Assembly (NCBI GenBank): GCA_037414955.1
Contig: JBBEWH010000073.1
Span: 38,394 to 102,393 of the forward strand
Origin: Phytohabitans sp037414955
Lineage (GTDB): Bacteria; Actinomycetota; Actinomycetes; Mycobacteriales; Micromonosporaceae
DNA length: 64,000 bases
Direction: 5' to 3'
The notes under the pieces are model-generated. The model saw nothing but the letters and a program-made list of their open reading frames with translations. It made no database searches and was not told where the DNA came from. Below are positions 50,585 to 59,091 of the stretch, one piece after another. Every line of letters starts with the position of its first letter. The first letter of the stretch is position 1. A program made the translations under genes and the position numbers.

Positions 50585-52087
50585 GTGGCCGGGGTATCGG
50601 CGTTCGCCAGCCAAGGACCGGTCGTGGGCGGTCATCACGAGTACCGCGCCAGGGAGCCGTCGGCGCACCTCGGCGAGCACCTGCGCCGCGGTGTCGGCGT
50701 CCAGGCCGGTGCTCGGTTCGTCGATGAGCAGCACGTCCGGCTGGGTGCCGAGGGCGCGGGCGATGTGCAGGCGGCGTTGCTCGCCGCCGGAGAGCGCGCG
50801 TCCACCAACGCCGACCCTGGTGTCCGGGCCGAGTCCGGCGCCGTCCAACGCCGTCGTGGTGAGCAGGTCGGCGATGTCGGCGTCGGTCGCGGCGGGCCGG
50901 GCCAGGCGGAGGTTGCCGCCGATCGTGCCGGTGAACAGGTGGTCGTCGGCCAGGACGGCGGCGACCACCTGCGGCCCGGGCTGCTGCCGCAGCGTCGTCG
51001 CGAGCGCGGTGAGCAGTGTGGTCTTGCCGCTGCCGGACGCGCCGGTGACGACTAGGGTGTGCCCGGCGGCGACCGTGAAGCCGATGGTGCGCGCCTCGCG
51101 CGTCGGCGTCTCGGGCAGGCGATATCCGGACACGGTGAGGCCGCCGCCGCGGTCGTACGCCGCGCGGAGGGTCGGCTGCGTCGTTGGCCGGTGCTGCTCC
51201 TCGTCGGTGGCGGCGAGGTGTTGTCGAGCGTGCCGGGCCCGCGTCCACGCGATGGCGGCGGCGCCCAGCCGCTCGGCGTTGGCCTGCACGCCCGCGGCGA
51301 GCAACGCGATGAGAACGAGCGTCGCCACCGTGGCGCCAGACCGTGCGGTGAGCGCGACGGTGAGGGCGAGCCCGGCCGCGGTGACGGCGCGGGTGCCGGC
51401 GAGCATGCGGGCGGTCGTGACGGCCTGGCGGTCGCGGGGGGCCTCGAAGGCGGTGAGGCGCCGCAGGGTCCGGCGCGCGAGCTGGTCGGTGGCGCCGAGT
51501 GAGGCCATCTCGGCCCAGGCGTCGATGGCAGTGACCAGTTCGGTGCGTAACAGGTGCCGAGTGCGGCCCGCGTCGTCGGTCCGGCGGGCCGCGGCGACGG
51601 CGAAGCCCGCGCAGGCGAGCGCGGCGACGGCGAGCACCACCGCGACGAGCGGGTAGCCGGCGAGCATGATCGCGAGGCAGCCGCCCGCGGTCATCGCGGC
51701 GGCGGTGACCGCGGGCGCGGCGGCCTGGATGAGCGCCATACCCGCGGTGTCCGCGTCGGCCATGACCCGGTCCAGGGACTGGCCGGACCAGGTGGCCGTG
51801 CTCGATCCCCCGGCCCGGTCGTAGCAGGCGAGTCGGGCGGCGCTGATCCGGCGCAGCGCCGCGGCGTGCAGGACGACGCGACCGGCATGGTTGGTGGCGA
51901 TCCTGCCCAGCGCGAACGCGCGCACCCCGCCGCTGGGCGCCAGGTAGGAGAAGGCGCTGTAACCACCGGCTCCGGCCACGGCCGCGGCGGCGATGAACCA
52001 TCCGGAGAGCCCGAGCAGGCCGACCGCGCAGGCTTCGGCGAGGGCGGCGAGCGCCAGCCCGGCGGCGGCGAGGGCATTGGTCTTCAT
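50549..52087 (-). CDS. cydC: CydC subunit of the CydDC ABC exporter
   Basis: A 512-residue ABC half-transporter with six N-terminal helices (LLGLSGWFIAAAAVAG, the typical CydC start) and a C-terminal ATPase: Walker A GASGSGKTTL, signature LSGGEQRR, Walker B LLIDEPSTGLD. CydDC exports thiols such as glutathione/cysteine, or haem-related compounds, needed for cytochrome bd assembly. ATG 52087 overlaps the cydD stop by 4 bp. It is the last gene of the cyd operon. Confidence 0.88.
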   Translation of the reverse strand: MKTNALAAAGLALAALAEACAVGLLGLSGWFIAAAAVAGAGGYSAFSYLAPSGGVRAFALGRIATNHAGRVVLHAAALRRISAARLACYDRAGGSSTATWSGQSLDRVMADADTAGMALIQAAAPAVTAAAMTAGGCLAIMLAGYPLVAVVLAVAALACAGFAVAAARRTDDAGRTRHLLRTELVTAIDAWAEMASLGATDQLARRTLRRLTAFEAPRDRQAVTTARMLAGTRAVTAAGLALTVALTARSGATVATLVLIALLAAGVQANAERLGAAAIAWTRARHARQHLAATDEEQHRPTTQPTLRAAYDRGGGLTVSGYRLPETPTREARTIGFTVAAGHTLVVTGASGSGKTTLLTALATTLRQQPGPQVVAAVLADDHLFTGTIGGNLRLARPAATDADIADLLTTTALDGAGLGPDTRVGVGGRALSGGEQRRLHIARALGTQPDVLLIDEPSTGLDADTAAQVLAEVRRRLPGAVLVMTAHDRSLAGERRYPGHSRLSLDSVDAA

Positions 52088-53841
52088 ACCGGGGTCGCCT
52101 CCCGTGCTCCGCGGACGGTGCCGTCGGCGAGTTGGAGCAGCACGGCCGCAGAGCGGGCGACGGCCGCCGAGTGGGTGGCCACGATGACGGTGCGGCCGTG
52201 CGTGGCGCCGCGCAGGGCGGTGACGATCTGTGCCTCGGTGTCCGGGTCGAGGTGTGCGGTGGGCTCGTCGAGCACCCAGAGCGCGGCGTCGCTGAGGAAC
52301 GCGCGGGCGATGGCGACGCGCCGGGCCTCCCCCGTGGACAGTCCCCCACCATCCTCGCCGAGCGGGGTGTCCAGTCCTCGCGGCAACCGCGCCACCACGG
52401 TGGCCAGGCCGGCCGCGGCGACCGCCCGCTCGACGTCGACGAGGCCGGCGTCCGGTCGCGCGACGCGGATGTTGTCGGCGATCGATCCCGGCACGATCAC
52501 GGTCCGCTGCCCGATCCAGGCGCAGCCGCCCAGCCACGGCGGTGACGAGCCGTCGCGCGTGAGCCATCGGACGGTGCCGCGCGTCGCTGGGCGCGCTCCG
52601 GCGATCAGCGACAGCAGCGTGGTCTTGCCGGCGCCCGACGGGCCGGTCACCGCCGTCCATGTTCCGGTGTGGACGGTCAGGGTGACGTCGCGCAGGATCG
52701 GGTCGCCGGCACCCTCGCCGGCCCCGGGAGGCCGGAAGGAGACGCCGTCGAGCACGACCGTGACCGGTCCCGCCGGCGCCGGTCGGTGCCGTGCCGGCAC
52801 CGGCCGCGCCCCAGCGTCGGCGTTGGCGTCGCCGGCGGCGAGTAGGTCGCTGATCGCCGCCGCCGCGGACAGGGCCCGTTCCCGGCTGTGGTACGCGGCG
52901 GCCGCGGCGCGCAGTGGCTGGAAGTACATCGGGCACAGCAGCAGCGTGAACAGACCGCGGAACAGGGTCATGCCGGGCGCGGCGCCGAGCTGGACGTAGC
53001 CGAGCAGGGACAGCCCGACATACGTCGCGGTGGCCGCGATGGCGAACGTGATGACGACGTCCATCACCGCGCCGGACAGCAGCGCCCGCCGCACCACCGC
53101 CATGGTGGTGTCGTTCAGGTCGGCGGCGGCGCGGGCGAGTTCGGCGCGCCGGCGCTGCAGCGCGTTGAGGTTGCGCAGGGTGGGCATGCCGCGGAAGCTG
53201 TCGAGAACCATCGCGGCCAGCCGGGTGCTGGCCGCCAGCCGCTCGTCCGCGCCTTCCCTGGCGAACAGGCCCGCCAGCCGCATGTTCAGCGGGATGAGCA
53301 GGCTCGCCAGTACCAGGATGACCGCCGCCGGCCACTGCACCACCGCGGTGGCCAACAGGACGAGCGCCATGGAGGCCGGGGCCGACAGCCGCTGCGGAAG
53401 GCTCTGGGCGTGGTGGTCGGCGATGTCGCCGGACAGCTCGACGGTCGCCAGCGCGGCCGTCGCGGGGTCTGGTTCGGCGCGCCGCTGTCCGGCGGGGAGG
53501 AGGGCTGCCACCAGGCGCCGGCTGAGGGCGTGGGCGATCCGCCGGCGCCCAGCGGCTTGGGATCGGGTCGCGCACCACGCGGCACCGGCGGCGAGCAGCC
53601 CGCCGGCCAGCAGGAGGCCCAGCGGGGGCCAGCCCGGTCGGGCCCGGTGGAGCACGTCGCGCGCGGCCCAGGCCAACCCCGCCCACTGGGCGGTCGTGCA
53701 CGCGGTCTCCAGCACCTGCCAGCCCGCCGCCAGCCACAGGCGCTCGCGCCCCGGCACCGCGGCTTCGGCGAGCCAGCGACGCACCGGAGCGCCGGGCAGT
53801 GGCTGGTCGGGCAGTGGCTGGTCGGCCTGGTCAGTCGTCAT
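52084..53841 (-). CDS. cydD: CydD subunit of the CydDC ABC exporter
   Basis: A ~585-residue half-transporter with six helices, a typical ABC membrane domain (DSFRGMPTLRNLNALQR) and an ATPase: Walker A GPSGAGKTTL, a variant signature LSTGEARR (Thr for the second Gly) and Walker B ALWVLDEPTAHLD. It pairs with CydC. ATG 53841 or ATG 53859; both overlap the small membrane ORF upstream. Confidence 0.88.
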   Translation of the reverse strand: MTTDQADQPLPDQPLPGAPVRRWLAEAAVPGRERLWLAAGWQVLETACTTAQWAGLAWAARDVLHRARPGWPPLGLLLAGGLLAAGAAWCATRSQAAGRRRIAHALSRRLVAALLPAGQRRAEPDPATAALATVELSGDIADHHAQSLPQRLSAPASMALVLLATAVVQWPAAVILVLASLLIPLNMRLAGLFAREGADERLAASTRLAAMVLDSFRGMPTLRNLNALQRRRAELARAAADLNDTTMAVVRRALLSGAVMDVVITFAIAATATYVGLSLLGYVQLGAAPGMTLFRGLFTLLLCPMYFQPLRAAAAAYHSRERALSAAAAISDLLAAGDANADAGARPVPARHRPAPAGPVTVVLDGVSFRPPGAGEGAGDPILRDVTLTVHTGTWTAVTGPSGAGKTTLLSLIAGARPATRGTVRWLTRDGSSPPWLGGCAWIGQRTVIVPGSIADNIRVARPDAGLVDVERAVAAAGLATVVARLPRGLDTPLGEDGGGLSTGEARRVAIARAFLSDAALWVLDEPTAHLDPDTEAQIVTALRGATHGRTVIVATHSAAVARSAAVLLQLADGTVRGAREATPV

Positions 53842-54025
53842 CGCGGATCCGGCTTTCATCGACCAGCCACGCGACGCCGCCGGTGCCGGCGATGAGGAGC
53901 ATGCCGACGAGGCTGAGCGTGCCGGTGTGGTAGCGCGGATATCCGGCGAACATGCCCTGGCAGACGAAGTAGCACAGCAGCCCGCCGAGGATCCCGACGA
54001 CGGTCAGCACCGCACGGATGATCAT
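53831..54025 (-). CDS. 64-residue two-helix membrane protein in the cyd operon
   Basis: A small protein with two hydrophobic segments (VLTVVGILGGLLCYFVCQG and SLVGMLLIAGTGGVAWLV) joined by a short loop (FAGYPRYHTG). ATG 54025 overlaps the cydB stop by 4 bp and its stop overlaps the cydD start, so it is a bona fide member of the operon. Cytochrome bd oxidases often have small subunits (CydX, CydS, CydH), but this one is longer than CydX and has two helices; I do not recognise it. Assembly factor or accessory subunit is inference. Confidence 0.72.
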   Translation of the reverse strand: MIIRAVLTVVGILGGLLCYFVCQGMFAGYPRYHTGTLSLVGMLLIAGTGGVAWLVDESRIRDDD

Positions 54026-55014
54026 GGCTGCCTCCCGTGCACGCCGGTGGCCTTGCCCCGGAAGGCGTGGTGGGCGAACCAGTTGTAGTAGAGGATCAGC
54101 GGCACATTGAGGCCGACACCGACGGCCAGAAACGCCATCGTGCTGTCTGGAGCGGTCACGTCGGCGAGCGCCAGACCCGGTGGCGCCAGTACCGGGTACC
54201 GGGCCACCACCAGGGCGCCGGCCAGCGCCACCACGGTGACGGCCAGACCCGCCATCGGTCCGGCATCGTGCCGCGAGGTCGGCCGCAGGGTCACCAGGGT
54301 CAGTGCCAGGGCCGCCGCGCCCAGTACCAGCAGCCCGGCGATGGCGGCGGCGCGCGCGGGTTCCCGCGGGTTCAGCGGCGCGGCCGTGCCGTTGACGGCC
54401 ACCAGGCACGCCGCCGACAGCGCGGCCGCCAGCACCGCGCTGACCGTGCCACGCCGTCCGGCCCGCGCCCGCAGCCGTCCGGTCGCTTTCCCCTTGGTGT
54501 ACGCGTATCCGAGGGCCAGGTATCCACAGGCGACGGTCACCGCGGACAGTGCCGAGAACCACCCGACGGCGCCGGCCGGCGAGCCGGCGAACGCCCCGTC
54601 CACCAGCGTCAGGTGCGCGGTCAGCGTCGCGGCCGCGACGCCCTGCGCCAACGCGGCGGTCAGCGAGGCGACGCCGAACGCCCGTTCCCATCGGGGCGCG
54701 GGACCGGCCTGGGATGCCATCTCGACGCTGACCCCGCGCACGATCAGCGCGAAGAGCAGGACGATCACCGGAAGGTAGGCGTGCGGGAGGATGGTGCCGA
54801 ACGCGACCGGGAATCCGGCCCACAGGCTCACGCCCAGCAGCACCAGCCAGGTCTCGTTGCCGTCCCATGCCTGGGCGACCTGTTCGAGCATCTCGTGCCG
54901 GGCCCGGGAGTCCCGTTCGAGCAGGGTGGCGATCCCGATGCCGAGGTCATAGCCGTCGAGCACGACGTACATCACCAGGCACAGCAGGATGAGCAAGAAC
55001 CACACCGTGGACAT
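54022..55014 (-). CDS. cydB: Cytochrome bd oxidase subunit II
   Basis: A 330-residue, ~9-helix CydB: VWFLLILLCLVMYVVLDGYDLGIG, WDGNETWLVLLG and FPVAFGTILPHAYLPV are the family signatures. With CydA it forms the quinol-oxidising bd oxidase used at low oxygen. ATG 55014 overlaps the cydA stop by one base (TGATG). Confidence 0.92.
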   Translation of the reverse strand: MSTVWFLLILLCLVMYVVLDGYDLGIGIATLLERDSRARHEMLEQVAQAWDGNETWLVLLGVSLWAGFPVAFGTILPHAYLPVIVLLFALIVRGVSVEMASQAGPAPRWERAFGVASLTAALAQGVAAATLTAHLTLVDGAFAGSPAGAVGWFSALSAVTVACGYLALGYAYTKGKATGRLRARAGRRGTVSAVLAAALSAACLVAVNGTAAPLNPREPARAAAIAGLLVLGAAALALTLVTLRPTSRHDAGPMAGLAVTVVALAGALVVARYPVLAPPGLALADVTAPDSTMAFLAVGVGLNVPLILYYNWFAHHAFRGKATGVHGRQP

Positions 55015-56390
55015 CAGCGCACCACCCCACCGGCCAGACTGGACACCGGCGCCGGCGGAGGGGCCGGGCGGAGCGCCCGCGGGCGGTCCCGTTCCGGGCC
55101 GATCCGCATCGTGCGCACGATGTAGCCGATGTACACGGCGAGCATCCCGAGGTAGAGCAGGGCGAAGCCGACCGCGGAGAACACGACCTCGCCGGGCGCC
55201 AGGTGCGAGACGGCGTCGGCGGAGCGCAGTTGGCCGAACACCACCCAGGGCTGGCGGCCGGTCTCCGCGGTGGTCCATCCCCCCAGGATGGCGAGGACGC
55301 CCACCGGGGTCGTCCACATCAGAAACCGGTGGAACCGTCTGGAGGTCCAGAGCTTGCCGCGCAGGCGCAGGATCGTGGCGTAGAAGACCGTGCCGAACAT
55401 CAGCAGCGCGGCCAGGAACATCACCCGGAATCCCCAGAAGACCGCGGCCATGTCCGGCTGGTCGGCCTTCGCGGTCAGGTCCAGTCCGGGGATCGCGGTG
55501 TGGCAGGTGAGGTCCTTGTTGAGCGCGCTGCCCAGGCAGGGGATGGTCAGTTCGGCGATGTTGCGCTGGGCCTGCTGGTCGGGGATGGCGAACAGGACGA
55601 ATCCGGTGTTGCCGTTGGCCCAGTTGCCTTCCAGCGCCTCCAGTTTGGACAGTTGGGTGGGCAGCACCGCGCCCGCGGTGTGGTCGCCGACGAAGATCTG
55701 CACCGGGAGAAGGATCGCCGCCACGCCCAGCGCGATGGACACGGACCGGCGGGCGAACGGCAGCTCATTGCCCTTGACAAGGTAGTGGGCACCGATGCCG
55801 GCGACGAAGAAGCTCGCGGAGATCAGCACGGCCAGGACCATGTGCGGCCACCGCCACAGGAACGACGGGTTGAAGATCGCGTGCACCCAGTTGGTCGGCT
55901 CGAACCGCCCGTCGCGCACGACGAACCCGGCTGGCGTCTGCATCCAGGAGTTGGCGGCGATGATCCAGGTGGAGGACAGCAGCGTGCCGATCGACACCAT
56001 GACGGACGCGGCGAACATCGTGCGGCGACCGACGCGGCCGTCGCCGTAGAGCAGGACGCCGATGAACCCCGCTTCCACGAAGAACGCGGTGACCACCTCC
56101 ATCCCGATGATCGGACCGATGATCGGGCCGGTCTTCGCGGCGTAGACACCCCAGTTCAGTCCCATCTCGAAGGTGATCACGATGCCCGCCACGACGCCGA
56201 TCGCGAACCCGACCGCGAACACGCGCCGCCAGAACCGGAACATCTGCAGGTAGACCGGCTTGCGGGTCTTCCAGTACAGGCCGTACAGGACGCTCAGGAA
56301 GATCGACAGACCGACGGTGATGGCAGGGAACGTCATGTGGAACAGCACGGTGATGGCGAACTGCCACCGAGACAGGTCGAGCAGGCTCAT
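55014..56390 (-). CDS. cydA: Cytochrome bd oxidase subunit I
   Basis: A 458-residue CydA: SRWQFAITVLFHMTFPA carries the haem ligand H18, WRWPHMVLAV a further His (~180), and ETGRQPWVVFGQLR the conserved GRQPW loop. The Q-loop (GNWANG ... EALEG) is short, as in Gram-positive CydA. It contains the haems of the bd oxidase. ATG 56390 starts the operon cydA-cydB-small ORF-cydD-cydC. Confidence 0.93.
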   Translation of the reverse strand: MSLLDLSRWQFAITVLFHMTFPAITVGLSIFLSVLYGLYWKTRKPVYLQMFRFWRRVFAVGFAIGVVAGIVITFEMGLNWGVYAAKTGPIIGPIIGMEVVTAFFVEAGFIGVLLYGDGRVGRRTMFAASVMVSIGTLLSSTWIIAANSWMQTPAGFVVRDGRFEPTNWVHAIFNPSFLWRWPHMVLAVLISASFFVAGIGAHYLVKGNELPFARRSVSIALGVAAILLPVQIFVGDHTAGAVLPTQLSKLEALEGNWANGNTGFVLFAIPDQQAQRNIAELTIPCLGSALNKDLTCHTAIPGLDLTAKADQPDMAAVFWGFRVMFLAALLMFGTVFYATILRLRGKLWTSRRFHRFLMWTTPVGVLAILGGWTTAETGRQPWVVFGQLRSADAVSHLAPGEVVFSAVGFALLYLGMLAVYIGYIVRTMRIGPERDRPRALRPAPPPAPVSSLAGGVVR

Positions 56391-56417
56391 GCGGACTCCT
56401 CAGGTACGGCCGCCGGC

Positions 56418-57887
56418 TCAGGCCTCGGCCAGCGGCGCGTCGGCGGCGGCCGTGGTGAAGGGCGGCAGCGCGGCGGCGCCGATGGCCAGCAGCGCGACGA
56501 TGCCCATCTGCACGTACTCCACCGTGGCGAACGCCCGCGCGGTGTCGTGCGCCGCCAGCGCGAGGTAGACGGTGCCGAGAGTGGCCACGCCGAGGGCGAG
56601 GCCGCTCTGCTGCAAGGTGATCAGCACGCCGCTGCCGACACCGCCGAGGTGGGTGGGCACGTCGGCGAGCACGCTGCGGAACAGTCCGGCGAACAGCATC
56701 GACTGTCCTGCGCCGACCAGGGCGAGCGGCGCGGCCAGGGCCCACAGGCTGACGTGTGGCCAACCCTGGACGAGCACCAGCACGAGGGTGGCGAGGCCGG
56801 CGACCTGGACGACCGCGCCGGCCGACAGCGCCGCCCGGCCGAAGCGGCTGATCAGGCGCGGAGCGTACAGGGAGCCGGCGAAGAACAGCAGGGCCATCGG
56901 CAGGATCGCCAGGCCGCCGTGCAGGGCGTCGGCGTGCAGGCCGTCCTGCACGGTGAGGGCGAACACGAACATGAACGCCCCGAAGCCGATGCTGAACGCG
57001 AACACCATCACCAGGCCGCGCGACATCGACGGCAGGCGCAGCAGGGACGGTGGCAGCAGCGGGACCTCGCCGCGCCGCTCGGCGCGCTTCTCCACCAGGT
57101 AGGTGGCGGCGCCGAGGACGGCGGCGAGGGCGAGCGACAGCCACGTCCACCACGGCCAGCCCAGCGCGTGGCCCTCGGTCAGCGGCACCAGCAGGGCGGT
57201 GAGGGTGGCGGCGAACAGCACCGTGCCGGGCACGTCGACGCCCAGCGGGTGCGGGGACCGGGTGCGGGGCACGATCCGCGCCGCGACCACCAGGACGACC
57301 AGGCCGATCGGCACGTTGACGAGGAAGATCGGCCGCCACGAGGTACCCGCGATGTCGGCGCCGACCAGGAGGCCGCCGACCAGCTGGCCGACGACCGCGG
57401 CGATGCCGGAGGTGGCGCCGTACAGGGCCAGGGCGCGGGCCTTGCGCTCGTGTTCCAGCGTGTGCTGGAAGGTGGCCAGGACCTGCGGGATGAGCAGCGC
57501 GGCGGTCGCGCCCTGCACGATCCGCGCGGCGATCAGGACCTCGACGGTGGGCGCGAGGCCGCACGCCGCCGAGGCCACGACGAAGCCGACGAGAGCACCC
57601 AGGAAGAGGCGGCGCCGGCCGTAGCGGTCCCCCAGGCGCCCGCCGAGGACCAACAGGGCCGCGTACGCGACGCCGTACCCGGCGATGATCAGCTCCAGCG
57701 CCGACGCCGACGCGTGCAGCGAGGCGTCGATGCTGGGCAGGGCGACGTTGGTGATGAAGAAGTCCATGATCGGCAGGAACGCGCCGGCGAGCAGGACGAA
57801 CACGCCCACCGGGTGCAGCCCGCCGGATAGCGCGACGGCGCGCGGTGAGCCCGGCGCGGCCGGCCGCGCGGGAAGGGTGGCGGTCAT
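56418..57887 (-). CDS. MFS drug transporter (EmrB/QacA, 14-helix)
   Basis: A 489-residue DHA2-type exporter: IMDFFITNVALPSID (motif D1), GGRLGDRYGRRRLF (motif A) and RIVQGATAALLIPQVLA (motif B/C region). The substrate is unknown. ATG 57887 lies just downstream (on the minus strand) of an inverted-repeat operator at 57909-57940. It may be transcribed into cydA, 27 bp further on. Confidence 0.88.
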   Translation of the reverse strand: MTATLPARPAAPGSPRAVALSGGLHPVGVFVLLAGAFLPIMDFFITNVALPSIDASLHASASALELIIAGYGVAYAALLVLGGRLGDRYGRRRLFLGALVGFVVASAACGLAPTVEVLIAARIVQGATAALLIPQVLATFQHTLEHERKARALALYGATSGIAAVVGQLVGGLLVGADIAGTSWRPIFLVNVPIGLVVLVVAARIVPRTRSPHPLGVDVPGTVLFAATLTALLVPLTEGHALGWPWWTWLSLALAAVLGAATYLVEKRAERRGEVPLLPPSLLRLPSMSRGLVMVFAFSIGFGAFMFVFALTVQDGLHADALHGGLAILPMALLFFAGSLYAPRLISRFGRAALSAGAVVQVAGLATLVLVLVQGWPHVSLWALAAPLALVGAGQSMLFAGLFRSVLADVPTHLGGVGSGVLITLQQSGLALGVATLGTVYLALAAHDTARAFATVEYVQMGIVALLAIGAAALPPFTTAAADAPLAEA

Positions 57888-57908
57888 CGTCTCTCCCGGA
57901 GGTAATGG

Positions 57909-57940
57909 TTATGGAGCCATAATCAGTATGTGGCCATAAC
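57909..57940. promoter_or_regulatory. Tandem TTATGG/CCATAA operator-like repeats
   Basis: TTATGG-AG-CCATAA (57909-57922) is a perfect palindrome, and a second, imperfect half-site pair ends in GGCCATAAC (57932-57940). They sit 22-53 bp before the MFS start, as expected for a MarR- or TetR-controlled exporter; no regulator gene is adjacent. Confidence 0.55.
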
Positions 57941-58006
57941 TATGCCTCGACAACCGTCTGCGCTGGAGATGTGACGCGAAGAACCAACCGTGGCTTGCCG
58001 GCTGAG

Positions 58007-58588
58007 CTACGCGGTTCCCTGCCGCGGTAAGAGCGCCGGGGCCGAACCGTCCTTCAGGCCGAGCTCGGCCGGGTAGCTGTCGAAGCGCCTCAGGTCGAGG
58101 TCGCGTACGGCCGCGGCCCACGGGTTATGCGTGGCCATGTGGACGAGATGCTCGAAGTGGGACAGGTAGGTCTCGCTGCGCCGGGCGCGCTCGGCGAGGA
58201 TGTAAGGCTCCAGGACGCGCCAGGCCTGCCGGGAGCGGTAGCTCACCGTACCCATCAGGAGCCTCGGATCGACCGCCGCGAACGCGAGCATCTGGCCCAG
58301 GCCGTTGTAGTACAGGGCCAGCCGCGTCACCTGGTAGCGCGCCTCGGCCGGCAGGTCGCTGACGGCGACATCGGGCGGCGGGTAGCGGGTGGTCAGCTCG
58401 TTGAGCACGAAGTCCTCGGCGCGCAGGAACTCGTCGCTGGACCGGTCCCGGGTCAGCAGCTCGATCGCGACGAGGGTGTGGTTGGCGCTCTGCGCCGAGC
58501 GCAGCTGCCGCACCGCGAACACGACCGTCACGACGACCGCGACCGCGGAGCCGCCCGCCGCCACCACGTTTGCCAGCTCCGAGATCAC
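58007..58588 (-). CDS. Membrane-anchored protein of unknown function
   Basis: A 193-residue protein with a single N-terminal helix (AAGGSAVAVVVTVVFAV) and a helical cytoplasmic domain (RSSDEFLRAEDFVLNEL, then VTRLALYYNGLGQMLAFAAVD). It resembles the broad DUF4760-like class of one-helix actinobacterial proteins. GTG 58588. It is divergent from the EACC1-caspase pair, 113 bp away; whether it belongs with that system is unknown. Confidence 0.7.
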   Translation of the reverse strand: MISELANVVAAGGSAVAVVVTVVFAVRQLRSAQSANHTLVAIELLTRDRSSDEFLRAEDFVLNELTTRYPPPDVAVSDLPAEARYQVTRLALYYNGLGQMLAFAAVDPRLLMGTVSYRSRQAWRVLEPYILAERARRSETYLSHFEHLVHMATHNPWAAAVRDLDLRRFDSYPAELGLKDGSAPALLPRQGTA

Positions 58589-58701
58589 AGCGCCGAGAAT
58601 AGTGGTCCTCGCCAGGCCCGCGTGAGTCCGGATTCTGATTGATTACGCCCGCCACCGGGTGCATGTTGTACACATGTGTGCCCATGCGAGGGAGTAGGGC
58701 C

Positions 58702-59091
58702 GTGAACGAGGACTTACGGCTTCAATTGTCCGAGGACGACGCGGATGCGGAGCGGCTCGACGCGCTGACCGGCTTCCTTCGTCAGGAACTGCTCCAGCTC
58801 GACGTGGTCGACGTACGCCCGGTGCCCGCCGGTGCGGCGCCGCAGGGCGCTCGGGGATTCGATGCCATCGCGGTCGGCGCCCTGCTGGTCACGCTGAGCC
58901 GTTCGGCCGAGGGCCTGCGGGAGGTGGTCCTCGCGGTCCGCCGGTGGCTGGCCCGCGGGCAGGGCACCCGCCGGACGGTACGGCTGGAGCTCGGCGGCGA
59001 CGTGCTGGAGCTCTCCGAGGCGACCGCGGCCGACCAGCAGCGGTTGGTGGAACTGTTCGTCGGCCGGCACGCTGGTCAGGACGGCGTCTAG
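58702..59091 (+). CDS. Effector-associated constant component EACC1
   Basis: A ~129-residue protein with the EACC1 pattern: LRLQLSEDDADAERLDALT, LRQELLQLDVVDVRPV, AAPQGARGFDAIAVGALLV, then VVLAVRRWLARG and LEGGDVLELS-like sequence before a final LVELFVGRH. EACC1 is a small conserved partner of variable effectors in predicted NTP- or protease-dependent biological-conflict systems of multicellular bacteria. GTG 58702 follows GAGGGAG; ATG 58684 is possible. Its TAG overlaps the start of the caspase gene by one base. Confidence 0.78.
   Translation: MNEDLRLQLSEDDADAERLDALTGFLRQELLQLDVVDVRPVPAGAAPQGARGFDAIAVGALLVTLSRSAEGLREVVLAVRRWLARGQGTRRTVRLELGGDVLELSEATAADQQRLVELFVGRHAGQDGV

Noticed and set aside
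55203..57830. An 875-codon plus-strand open frame opposite cydA and the MFS gene
   Set aside because: It is antisense to two well-identified membrane proteins, and its sequence is Gln/Arg/Gly-rich without domains.
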